NCBI GenBank assembly: GCA_945863085.1
Contig: CAMBCD010000009.1
Location: forward strand, 1 to 21,485
Origin: Bordetella parapertussis
GTDB lineage: Bacteria; Pseudomonadota; Gammaproteobacteria; Burkholderiales; SG8-41
Direction of reading: 5' to 3'
DNA length: 21,485 nucleotides
The notes beneath the pieces are model-generated. The model made no database searches. It saw only the letters and a list, made by a program, of their open reading frames with translations, and was not told where the DNA came from. Position numbers and translations under genes: made by a program. This document shows, piece after piece, positions 7,791-14,529 of the stretch; position 1 is the first letter of the stretch; each line of letters begins with the position of its first letter.

Positions 7791-8593
7791 TCAGCCTCTT
7801 TTTTCCAGCGAAACAGGTAATTTTCCAGGGGGCGCAGGATGCCCATTTCGAGGATGGCCATCATCACCACCAGGGTCAGTGTCCACGCGAACACCTGGTC
7901 GGTCTGGATCAGGTCGGCGGCCTGGCGCAGCCGGTATCCTACACCGCTCGAGGAGCCCAGCGTCTCGGCGACCAGCGACACCCGCCAGCCGAATCCGAAG
8001 GCGAGGCGTGCGCCGGAAAAGAAGTAGGGCAGGATGGTCGGCAGGTAGATTTTGATCATCACCCGGCGCGCCGGCATGCGCAGCACATGGGCGAGTTCGA
8101 TGAAGTCGGCGTTGACGGTGCGGGTGCCCTGCCAGACGTTGGTGATGATCAGCGGCATCGCGGTCATGAACACGACGAACACCGTGGTCGCGTTGGATAC
8201 GCCGAACCAGATGATCGCGAACGTCGCCCAGATCGCCGAAGACACGGTGTTCATCACCGGGATGATCGGCTCGAAGAATTCACCCAGGCGTTTGTTGGCG
8301 CCGAAGATGATGCCCAGCGGCAGGCCGATCAGGGTTGCCAGTATGAAACCGGTGCTGACGCGGCCCAGTGTGATGCCGAGGTCCTGCCACAGGTTGCCGT
8401 TGGCGGAGATCAGTGCCAGCGCTTCCCAGACCCGCCCCGGGCCGGGCAGCACGTAATGCGGCACACGCAGCGACAGCAGCCACCATACCAGCAGGATGAC
8501 CGCGACCAGCCCCAGTCGCTGCAGCACCAGATTGAAGCGCCAGCCGCGCGCGGGGGCGCGGGCGTGGATCTGGCTTTCTAGGACTTGGGGCAT
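7787..8593 (-). CDS. ABC transporter permease (SsuC/TauC-like)
   Basis: The product is 268 residues with several hydrophobic helices: one near 25-42, others near 80-98, 113-130, 135-155, 185-205 and 225-250. It carries the inner-membrane component fold of binding-protein-dependent importers. The cytoplasmic EAA-like loop that docks the ATPase spans about residues 165-187 and ends in YLP. The end of the protein (PLENYLFRWKK) resembles SsuC/TauC. Only one permease is present, so it would act as a homodimer with the ATPase and binding protein encoded downstream. The bases just before its ATG are the end of a 7-base repeat array (AATTACCAGTCACCAAA) and contain no recognisable ribosome-binding site, which is unusual. 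It overlaps ubiX by four bases. Confidence 0.9.
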   Translation of the reverse strand: MPQVLESQIHARAPARGWRFNLVLQRLGLVAVILLVWWLLSLRVPHYVLPGPGRVWEALALISANGNLWQDLGITLGRVSTGFILATLIGLPLGIIFGANKRLGEFFEPIIPVMNTVSSAIWATFAIIWFGVSNATTVFVVFMTAMPLIITNVWQGTRTVNADFIELAHVLRMPARRVMIKIYLPTILPYFFSGARLAFGFGWRVSLVAETLGSSSGVGYRLRQAADLIQTDQVFAWTLTLVVMMAILEMGILRPLENYLFRWKKEAE

Positions 8594-8595
8594 TT

Positions 8596-8749
8596 TGGTG
8601 ACTGGTAATTGGTGACTGGAGATTGGTTAATGGTAATGGGTGAAGAGTTATGGGTTAATGCGCTGCGTTGCCGGGGAAAACAGACTGCTCCAAATTTACC
8701 AATTACCAATTACCGATTACCAGTTACCAATCACCCATTACCCATCACC
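8596..8749. repeat. Inverted pair of heptanucleotide repeat arrays (consensus ATTACCA)
   Basis: The gap between the thioesterase and permease genes is almost all 7-base repeats. The left array (8596-8658) has nine units read on the plus strand as TGGTGAC, TGGTAAT, TGGTGAC, TGGAGAT and so on. The right array (8694-8749) has eight units in opposite orientation (AATTACC, AATTACC, GATTACC, AGTTACC, AATCACC...). A 35-base non-repeat centre separates them. Transcribed, the two arms can fold into a long imperfect hairpin. The right array ends two bases from the thioesterase stop codon and the left array ends two bases before the permease start codon, so it may affect mRNA stability and expression of the downstream half of the operon. 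Confidence 0.9.
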
Positions 8750-8751
8750 GC

Positions 8752-9171
8752 TTACTTGGGTGGTGCAGTGAAGTAGGTGCCGCGGCCGCTGGCGACCAGC
8801 GCACCGTCCTTGTCATATACAAAGGCTTCCGCGGTTGAATACTGGCTGCCCATGCGCACCACCTTCGCCTTGGCGGTCAGATCACCGGGCATCGCGGCCT
8901 TGTGGTAATCGACGCGGATGTCGATGGTCGGCACCGGTTTGCCGAGTTGAGCCGCGATGGCGTAGTCGGCGGCGACATCAACAATCGCGGCGAGGATGCC
9001 GCCGTGGGTGTAGCGGCGTTCGGGATTGACCACCCATTCCTCGCGCCAGCCGGCTTTGATCTCGACACCGCTGTCGTCGGATTTGAGCACGGTGAAGTTG
9101 AGCCATTGGTTGAACGGCCCGCGCGTGATCAGCTGCTGGAGTTTTTCGACGGTGACTTTTTCTTCAGACAT
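8752..9171 (-). CDS. PaaI-like hotdog-fold thioesterase
   Basis: The product is 139 residues, typical of single-domain hotdog thioesterases. The core THGGILAAIVDVAADYA (from about 55) gives the HGG motif before the central helix and the acidic residue Asp65 expected in PaaI-type active sites. Later segments (IDIRVDYHKAAMPGD, ASGRGTYF) match the sheet of this fold. It probably hydrolyses an acyl-CoA or aroyl-CoA thioester in the cytoplasm, recycling CoA from dead-end intermediates or releasing the product of the neighbouring ligase pathway. GGAG stands about ten bases before the ATG. The gene lies 32 bases after the ligase gene and is followed by the inverted repeat arrays. Confidence 0.88.
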   Translation of the reverse strand: MSEEKVTVEKLQQLITRGPFNQWLNFTVLKSDDSGVEIKAGWREEWVVNPERRYTHGGILAAIVDVAADYAIAAQLGKPVPTIDIRVDYHKAAMPGDLTAKAKVVRMGSQYSTAEAFVYDKDGALVASGRGTYFTAPPK

Positions 9172-9203
9172 TGCAATATGCTCCGGTGGATGGATTTCAG
9201 GAT

Positions 9204-10718
9204 TCAGGCGGTGGCCAGTGCGCGCAAGCGCTGCTGGTCGACCTTGTTGGTGCCGGCCAGGGGCAGTTGTTCGAGGAAAAATACCCGGCGCGGGTGCTGG
9301 TAGACCGGCCCGTTGGCGAGCGCGAACTGTTTCAGTTCTTCCTCGCCGGCGCCGGTGCCCGCGCGCAGCACGACAAAGGCATAGGGTACTTTGCCTTTCA
9401 GTTCGTGGTCAAAGGGCATCACATAAGCCTGGTGCACGGCGGGGTGGCGCTCAAGCAGGCGTTCGACCTCGATCGGGAATATGTTTTCGCCGCCGCAGAC
9501 AAACATGTCGTCGGTGCGGCCGACAAAAAAGTAAAAACCGTCGGCATCACGCCGGCACACGTCGCCGGTGTGGTACCAGCCGTCGCGGATGCGTTTGGCG
9601 CTTTCCTCCGGCAGGTTGTGGTACGCCGCGAGGATGCCGGGATTTTTGACGATCAGTTCGCCTTCATCGGCGCTGGGGCCGTTGATCAATTGCGCTGCGG
9701 TGCCCGGATAGGGCACGCCGATCGAGCCTTCCGGCCGCGGGCGGCCTTCGGGATGCGGGCCCAGCGGCACCGGGCCGCCTTCGGTGACGCCGTACACCAC
9801 CAGTGGCTCGGCGTTGGGAAAATACACATTCAATTCACGCAGCAGCTGCGGCGAGGAGGGGGCTGAACCCATCATGATGGTGCGTACCGCGCCGGTGTCG
9901 ATATTGGCCAGCAGTTCCCTGCGCGCGAGCACCATCGACATCATGGTCGGCACACCCGAGATCACCGTGCAGCGGTAGTGTCCGATGGCCGCGATATAAC
10001 GTTCAACGTTGAACTGCGGCAGCAGCGGCAGCATGGCGCCGGCGGTCAGTCCCTGCTTGATCGCATTCAGCGCGTTCTTGTGGTACAGCGGGGCGGCGAC
10101 GAGTATCGCGTCATGTTCCGTGGTGCCCCGGGTGTGGGCGAGGATGCGCCGGCTCCAGTTCTGGCCGTAATGCGTCAGCAGCACGCCTTTCGGGCGACCT
10201 GTCGAGCCCGAGGTGTAGGGCTGGATCGCAACCGAGTCGGCAGCGGGTTCAAACGCGGTGAACGCTCCGGGATCGAGGAAGCTGTCGAAACCGGCCTGGC
10301 CTTTTTCACCGTAAACGACACTGCGCATGCCGGCGGGGCAGAGCTGGCGCAGCGCCGGCTCGACAAAAACCAGCCGGGCACCGGCATCACCGAGGATGAA
10401 AGCGACACTGTCGGCGGCGAGTTTGATGTTGACCGGCACCGGCACCACGCCGGCGCGCATCGCGCCGAGCAGGGTCATCACGAACTCGGCACGGTTCAGC
10501 GACAGGATGCCGATGCGGTCGCCGGCACGCAGGCCGGCGCGCACCAAGCCGCGGGCGACTGCGTCGCAGGCGGCGTCGAGTTCGCGGTAACTCACCGGGC
10601 GCGGCTGCCTTGCATCACGCAGGTCGACAATGGCCGGACGATCCGCCTGCGCGTGTGCGGCGAATGCCAGCCCGAGGTTGCCCGGGTAGCCGCGCGGTTC
10701 GGGGCGGGGAATGCTCAT
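9204..10718 (-). CDS. AMP-forming acyl-CoA synthetase (class I adenylate-forming ligase)
   Basis: The product is 504 residues, the normal length for acyl- or aryl-CoA ligases that activate a carboxylic acid with ATP and then CoA. The phosphate-binding motif YTSGSTGRPKG is at 168-178. YGVTEGGP (about 320) matches the adenine-binding motif, WYHTGDV supplies the conserved Asp, and GRTDDMFVCGGENIFP is the hinge region. Lys492 in GTNKVDQQ is at the place of the adenylation lysine. The family spans fatty, aromatic and small acids and the substrate is not clear. No good ribosome-binding site precedes the ATG. Neighbours are the MDR dehydrogenase (31-base gap) and the thioesterase (32-base gap), suggesting CoA-thioester chemistry in this cluster. 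Confidence 0.9.
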   Translation of the reverse strand: MSIPRPEPRGYPGNLGLAFAAHAQADRPAIVDLRDARQPRPVSYRELDAACDAVARGLVRAGLRAGDRIGILSLNRAEFVMTLLGAMRAGVVPVPVNIKLAADSVAFILGDAGARLVFVEPALRQLCPAGMRSVVYGEKGQAGFDSFLDPGAFTAFEPAADSVAIQPYTSGSTGRPKGVLLTHYGQNWSRRILAHTRGTTEHDAILVAAPLYHKNALNAIKQGLTAGAMLPLLPQFNVERYIAAIGHYRCTVISGVPTMMSMVLARRELLANIDTGAVRTIMMGSAPSSPQLLRELNVYFPNAEPLVVYGVTEGGPVPLGPHPEGRPRPEGSIGVPYPGTAAQLINGPSADEGELIVKNPGILAAYHNLPEESAKRIRDGWYHTGDVCRRDADGFYFFVGRTDDMFVCGGENIFPIEVERLLERHPAVHQAYVMPFDHELKGKVPYAFVVLRAGTGAGEEELKQFALANGPVYQHPRRVFFLEQLPLAGTNKVDQQRLRALATA

Positions 10719-10749
10719 CGGATGGTATGGAAGAGAATGGCGGCGCCGT

Positions 10750-11754
10750 CTAGGGTTTGATGATGACCTTGCCGAAGACTTCGCGGTCTTCGATCAGCTT
10801 CAGGCCCTTGGCGGCGTCCTGCAGCGGCATCACCTCGTCGATCACAGGCTTCATTTTGCCCTGCTGGATCAGGTCCATCAGCGCTTTCAGGTTTTCATCG
10901 TAAAAGCTGTTGGAGCCGATGATCTGGATTTCGAAACTCCACACGTAGCGCAAATCTTCCTTGGGGTCGTAACCTGCGGTGGCGCCGCAGACCAGGATCT
11001 TGCCGCCGCGTTTGACGCATTTCAGTGACGGCGCCCAGGTGTCGCCGCCGGTGAAGTTGATCACCACGTCGACGCCGCCTTCATAACTGCGCCGTTGCGG
11101 TTTGCCGAATTTTTCGACCGCCCACTTCGAGAAGTCGGTTTCCTTGTAATTGATGACATGGTCGGCGCCGAGATCCTTGAGGCGCTGGATCTTGTCCGCA
11201 CTGGAGGCGCAGGCGATGACTTCCGCGCCCAGCATCTTGGCCAGCAGCACGCAGCCGGTGCCGACGCCGCCGCTGGCGCCGAGTACCAGCACCTTGTCGC
11301 CTTTTTTGATGGTGTTGTGGGTGATGATCATGCGGTGCGCGGTGCCGTAGGCGACTGGCAGGGAGGCCGCCTGTTCGTAACTGACGTCATCAGGCATCTT
11401 GATCAACTGGTCGGCGGCAACCAGGCATTTCTCCGCCAGTCCGCCGTGCATCATTTCGCCCATCAGGCCTTTTTTCCGGTTCAGTGGATTGACCAGCACG
11501 CGGTCGCCGGCTTTCCAGCCCGAAACGCCGGCGCCGACTTCGAGGATTTCACCGGCGATGTCGAGGCCGATGATCATCGGGAAGGGCACCTTGATGCCGG
11601 GCATGCCGCGCACCGTGAACACATCGTGGTAGTTGAACGAGGTCGCGCCGACGCGGATCACCACATGGCCTTCGATGACTGACGGATCGGGAAAATCCGT
11701 CACGTATTCCAGTTTGTCCAGGCCGCCGTGTTCCCGCAGTACTACTGCTTTCAT
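10750..11754 (-). CDS. Zinc-independent MDR oxidoreductase (quinone oxidoreductase-like)
   Basis: The product is 334 residues of the medium-chain dehydrogenase/reductase superfamily. The nucleotide-binding loop GASGGVGTG lies near 160. The catalytic zinc ligands of alcohol dehydrogenases are not conserved: the usual Cys is Tyr in FNYHDV and the usual GHE is GLD. The four-cysteine structural zinc lobe is also missing; a run NPLNRKKGLMGEMMHGG occupies that place. It is therefore more like quinone oxidoreductase or enoyl reductases than a true alcohol dehydrogenase, and probably reduces an activated C=C bond with NADPH (inference). GGAG is well placed before the ATG. A 103-base gap separates it from the dioxygenase gene, longer than most junctions here; I see palindromes (GGCGCGCC, ATTTAAAT) but no convincing promoter there. 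Confidence 0.87.
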   Translation of the reverse strand: MKAVVLREHGGLDKLEYVTDFPDPSVIEGHVVIRVGATSFNYHDVFTVRGMPGIKVPFPMIIGLDIAGEILEVGAGVSGWKAGDRVLVNPLNRKKGLMGEMMHGGLAEKCLVAADQLIKMPDDVSYEQAASLPVAYGTAHRMIITHNTIKKGDKVLVLGASGGVGTGCVLLAKMLGAEVIACASSADKIQRLKDLGADHVINYKETDFSKWAVEKFGKPQRRSYEGGVDVVINFTGGDTWAPSLKCVKRGGKILVCGATAGYDPKEDLRYVWSFEIQIIGSNSFYDENLKALMDLIQQGKMKPVIDEVMPLQDAAKGLKLIEDREVFGKVIIKP

Positions 11755-11857
11755 GCCGTTCTCCAGTCTGATCTTGATTTAAATGCGCGTTGTTTAACTG
11801 CAACGGTGGCGGGCCGCGAACGGCGCGCCGCCTTTTGATTATCCGGTTTTTAAGTGC

Positions 11858-12379
11858 TCACGCCCATCCCAGCACGCGATTGACGCCGGTGGTGATCCGC
11901 GCGCGGTCCACGCCGTAGATGTGGATGGACACCGCCGGATCGGATTCGTTGTTGGCGATGCGGTGGATGCCGTCGTTCGGCTGGTCGAAGCTCAGGGTGC
12001 CGGCACCGCGCACGGCGATGTTTGACAACACGGGAGAACCACCGTCGGCATTCTCCTGGTACAGCGCTTCGTTGATTCTGCCGCGGTAGACGCCGACCCC
12101 GCACCAGGTATGGTGGGCGTGGATGGGGCTGCGCTGGCGCGCGCCCCAGACAATGGCGACGATGGTGTAACGACCGTCGGGGTCGCCGTGGAGTACGTGG
12201 CGCGTGTAATGGTCGTGGCTGGCACGGCACTGTTCCGGCGTCAGCCAGTCCGGCTGTGCCACGGATTCAGCGAGCGCTGCCGTCACCAGCGGGGGAAGGT
12301 CATCGGCGGGCGCGGTCACGGCGGCGTCCATGCGTTCGATGAGGCGGACCAGGGATGGATTAAGCGATTGGGTGTTCAT
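11858..12379 (-). CDS. Cysteine dioxygenase-family thiol dioxygenase (possibly 3-mercaptopropionate-type)
   Basis: The product is 173 residues, a single cupin of the CDO_I family, which uses Fe(II) and O2 to oxidise a thiol to a sulfinate. The three-histidine iron site is visible: His87 and His89 in SPIHAHH, and His139 in GIHRI. The outer-sphere Ser-His-Tyr relay follows as SIHIY (Ser151, His153, Tyr155), close to the mammalian enzyme's numbering. Cys93 follows a Trp and does not align exactly with the Cys that forms the Cys-Tyr cofactor in animal enzymes, so it is more like bacterial cysteine/3-mercaptopropionate dioxygenases. Which thiol is used cannot be told from sequence. Its ATG overlaps the regulator's stop by four bases, so it is the first enzyme of the operon. 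Confidence 0.85.
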   Translation of the reverse strand: MNTQSLNPSLVRLIERMDAAVTAPADDLPPLVTAALAESVAQPDWLTPEQCRASHDHYTRHVLHGDPDGRYTIVAIVWGARQRSPIHAHHTWCGVGVYRGRINEALYQENADGGSPVLSNIAVRGAGTLSFDQPNDGIHRIANNESDPAVSIHIYGVDRARITTGVNRVLGWA

Positions 12380-13077
12380 TTGCTGTCGGCCGTGATCGGC
12401 AGGTTCATCACTGACTTGCTGGCGAGTATCGCGCCGAGCACCATGCTGCGCGCCGCTTCGATCTGTTCACGGCAGATGTTTGCCGCGGTGTCGCCGTCGC
12501 CGCGACCGAGGGCTTTGACCAGTGTGCGGTGTTCATGCTGCATTTCCTGGCTGCGGTTGCGTGAGCCGAGACCGAGGTGCAACAGGCGGGTCATTTCGTC
12601 GAGCAGCTGTTCTATGGCGCCGGCCAGCCGCGCATTGCCCGCGGCTTGTGCGATGGTGACGTGAAAAGCCTTGTTGGCATCGAGAAAGCGCGCCGTGCTT
12701 TTGGCGTTTCCGGTCTGGTATCCCTCGCGGCAGATGTCGTCGAGCATGCGCAGGCGCTGCGCGTCGACGCGGCCTGCCGCCATGCGCGCCGCGACCGGTT
12801 CCAGCATCAGCCGCAGCTCGAACACATCATGGATGTCCTGCAGCGTGACCGGGGTCACCATGTAGCCGCGGCGGGGTATGGCGCGCACCAGGCCGTCATG
12901 CGCCAGCCGCGACAGGGCCATGCGTACGGGCGCCTTGCCCAGTTTGTACTGCGCGCAGAGCTGGGCTTCGGAGATTTCCGTGCCCGGGGCGTACAGGCAG
13001 CAGATGATGTCGTGTTTGATGCGCTCGTAGGCGCGGTCGCTGAGCAGCGGGATGGTTTTGGCGGTTGCGGCGGTCAT
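12376..13077 (-). CDS. GntR-family transcriptional regulator with FCD domain
   Basis: The product is 233 residues with an N-terminal winged helix (about 12-78; LGKAPVRMALSRLAHDGLV is the recognition region and RRGYMV the wing) and a C-terminal FCD effector domain. In FCD proteins a metal is held by an Asp and three His. Here Asp133 and His139 (FLDANKAFH) and His183 (HEHRTL) are seen, but the last position, usually His, is Gln205 in CREQIE, so metal binding may be weakened. It most likely senses the pathway substrate or an intermediate and controls its own operon and the divergent transporter genes. A good promoter ends only a few bases before its ATG and no ribosome site is present, so the message may be leaderless. 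Confidence 0.92.
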   Translation of the reverse strand: MTAATAKTIPLLSDRAYERIKHDIICCLYAPGTEISEAQLCAQYKLGKAPVRMALSRLAHDGLVRAIPRRGYMVTPVTLQDIHDVFELRLMLEPVAARMAAGRVDAQRLRMLDDICREGYQTGNAKSTARFLDANKAFHVTIAQAAGNARLAGAIEQLLDEMTRLLHLGLGSRNRSQEMQHEHRTLVKALGRGDGDTAANICREQIEAARSMVLGAILASKSVMNLPITADSK

Positions 13078-13086
13078 GCTGCTGAA

Positions 13087-13115
13087 ATCTTAGTAAATGA
13101 TGTCTGACATGTCAA
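13087..13115 (-). promoter_or_regulatory. Sigma70-type promoter of the regulator operon
   Basis: Read on the minus strand, TTGACA (13110-13115, perfect -35) is followed after 17 bases by TAAGAT (13087-13092, four of six -10 matches). The predicted transcription start is about 13079-13081, only two to four bases before the ATG at 13077. The bases between the -10 and the ATG (TTCAGCAGC) contain no ribosome-binding site, which fits a leaderless message and supports this placement. Confidence 0.7.
13101..13114. promoter_or_regulatory. Candidate GntR/FCD operator over the -35 box
   Basis: Two perfect palindromes overlap here: TGTCTGACA (13101-13109) and TGACATGTCA (13105-13114). The first has the GT-N3-AC core common to FadR-type GntR operators. 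Both cover the -35 and spacer of the regulator promoter, so a bound repressor would block RNA polymerase. Autoregulation is inferred from position. Confidence 0.55.
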
Positions 13116-13138
13116 CGTTGTTTAAACGCAATTTCAAG

Positions 13139-13171
13139 CTTGTATCACCCCCTTGTATCAGCCTTGTATCA
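13139..13171 (+). repeat. Three direct copies of CTTGTATCA in the divergent control region
   Basis: Identical 9-base copies begin at 13139, 13152 and 13163 (spacings 13 and 11). They lie between the regulator promoter and the transporter operon, about 170 bases before the first MFS gene. Near-helical phasing suggests binding sites for a regulator; TTGTAT also resembles half of some GntR operators. No clear promoter for the plus-strand operon was found, so its -10/-35 remains unassigned. Confidence 0.55.
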
Positions 13172-13338
13172 GGCAGCCATTGTTGTGGCCCCGGTTGTCG
13201 CCCTGTATTCGCGCAGGACCGCATCGTGAAAATGCGTCTTGCGTCGTATTGCCACAGTCACCACAATGCACTGACTCGCGCAGCGCGGATTTGCCTGCAT
13301 CACAAGAAAAAAGAACCGTCTTGAACAAAGCCGTTGTC

Positions 13339-14529
13339 ATGCCCGGCCCCTGGGCCATCGTTGCGATCGCGACCGCGACGCAAATGATTGTCGCGATGTC
13401 CAATGTAATCCTGCCGACGATCGCGCCCAAGCTCGCCGAGGTGCTTGGCGTCAGCCCGGTGCTGATCGGCTATCAGGTCAGTCTGACTTTCGGCGCGGCG
13501 ACGCTGGCAACGATTTTCGGCGGCAATGCGGTGCTGCGTTATGGCGCGGCGCGTTCCACGCAGATCGCCATGCTGTGCTGCATGATCGGCATGCTGCTGT
13601 TTGCCATACCGAGCGTGGCGGCGATTGCGCTGGGTTCGCTGGCGATTGGCGCTGCTGCCGGCATGGTCAATCCGGCGGCGGCGCACATGCTGGTGTCGCA
13701 TACGCCGGGAGCCCGCCGCAACCTGATGTTTTCGATCAAGCAGACCGGGGTGCCGGTCGGTGGCGTGATCATGTCGCTGACGGCGCCTCTGGTCGCGGTG
13801 AAATTCGGTTATCAGTGGTCCCTGCTTGCAATAGGGATATTTGCGCTGATCGTACTGGTGCTGATCCAGCCGTACCGGGAACGATGGGACGCCGATCGCG
13901 GTGCCGCCGGCAAGGAAAAACATTCCGCCTTCGGTGGCGTGCCGCTGGTGATGCGATCGCCGGGCCTGCGCTGGATTTCGCTGGTGGCGATGATGTTTTC
14001 AGCGGTCCAGCGCTGCGTGATGAGTTTTACCGTGATCTATCTTGTCGCTGAAAAAAATCTGGGTCTGATCGAGGCGGGCGTACTGTTCTCGGTGGTTCAG
14101 GTCGGCGGCTCGGTGGCGCGGATATGCTGGGGCTGGCTGGCCGACCGGCTGCGCAGCAGTATTGCCGTGCTGGCGATCATCTGCGTCGTCGCCACGACTT
14201 CCATCCTCGCCATGGTGTTCATGGACATGAACAACAAGCCATTGATTTATATTGTATTTTTTATCATGGGTGCAAGTTCGCTGGGATGGAACGGGGTATT
14301 CCATGCCGAAGGCGCCCGGCTGAGTCCTCCCGGGCTGGTGAGCATGGTCGCTGCGGGAACGACTTTTTTTGTGTTTGCCGGAGTGCTGATCGGGCCGGCG
14401 CTGTTTGCGCTGGTCTATGGCGTGATACAGAGTTACTCGCAGACCTTCCTGTTGATGACGATGACTTCATTGATTGCGCTGGCACTGCTCGCGGTTGCGC
14501 GGCGCGCGACGCCGCCGGAAAAAGCGTGA
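13339..14529 (+). CDS. MFS transporter, paralogue 1 of 3
   Basis: The product is about 396 residues, hydrophobic throughout and consistent with 12 membrane helices of the major facilitator superfamily. Family features shared with the next two genes are FSIKQTGVP (131-139), after a charged central loop, and GWNG (316-319) followed by an AEGARLSPPG loop. RYGAARSTQ (68-76) occupies the loop 2-3 position of the MFS signature. It probably moves a small organic anion in symport or antiport; direction and substrate are unknown. Alignment with the paralogues favours the ATG at 13339; a TTG at 13321 is possible, and both lack a good ribosome site. It is divergent from the GntR gene, and its stop overlaps the next gene's start by four bases (GTGA). 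Confidence 0.85.
   Translation: MPGPWAIVAIATATQMIVAMSNVILPTIAPKLAEVLGVSPVLIGYQVSLTFGAATLATIFGGNAVLRYGAARSTQIAMLCCMIGMLLFAIPSVAAIALGSLAIGAAAGMVNPAAAHMLVSHTPGARRNLMFSIKQTGVPVGGVIMSLTAPLVAVKFGYQWSLLAIGIFALIVLVLIQPYRERWDADRGAAGKEKHSAFGGVPLVMRSPGLRWISLVAMMFSAVQRCVMSFTVIYLVAEKNLGLIEAGVLFSVVQVGGSVARICWGWLADRLRSSIAVLAIICVVATTSILAMVFMDMNNKPLIYIVFFIMGASSLGWNGVFHAEGARLSPPGLVSMVAAGTTFFVFAGVLIGPALFALVYGVIQSYSQTFLLMTMTSLIALALLAVARRATPPEKA

Noticed and set aside
7661..8581. 306-codon plus-strand frame opposite ubiX and the permease
   Set aside because: It spans two well-supported overlapping genes on the other strand and its translation is Gln/His/Arg-rich without domains.
11755..11857. Internal promoter between the thiol dioxygenase and MDR genes
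   Set aside because: TTGCAG and TAAATC at 16 bases on the minus strand match the consensus poorly; the gap is likely just a leader with palindromes.
13230..13290. Promoter for the transporter operon (TTGCGT, 17 bases, CACAAT)
   Set aside because: Only three of six and four of six matches, and no supporting feature; too weak to list.
13153..13338. N-terminal extension of the first MFS protein
   Set aside because: The extra residues are not hydrophobic or related to the paralogues, and they read through the repeat-containing control region.
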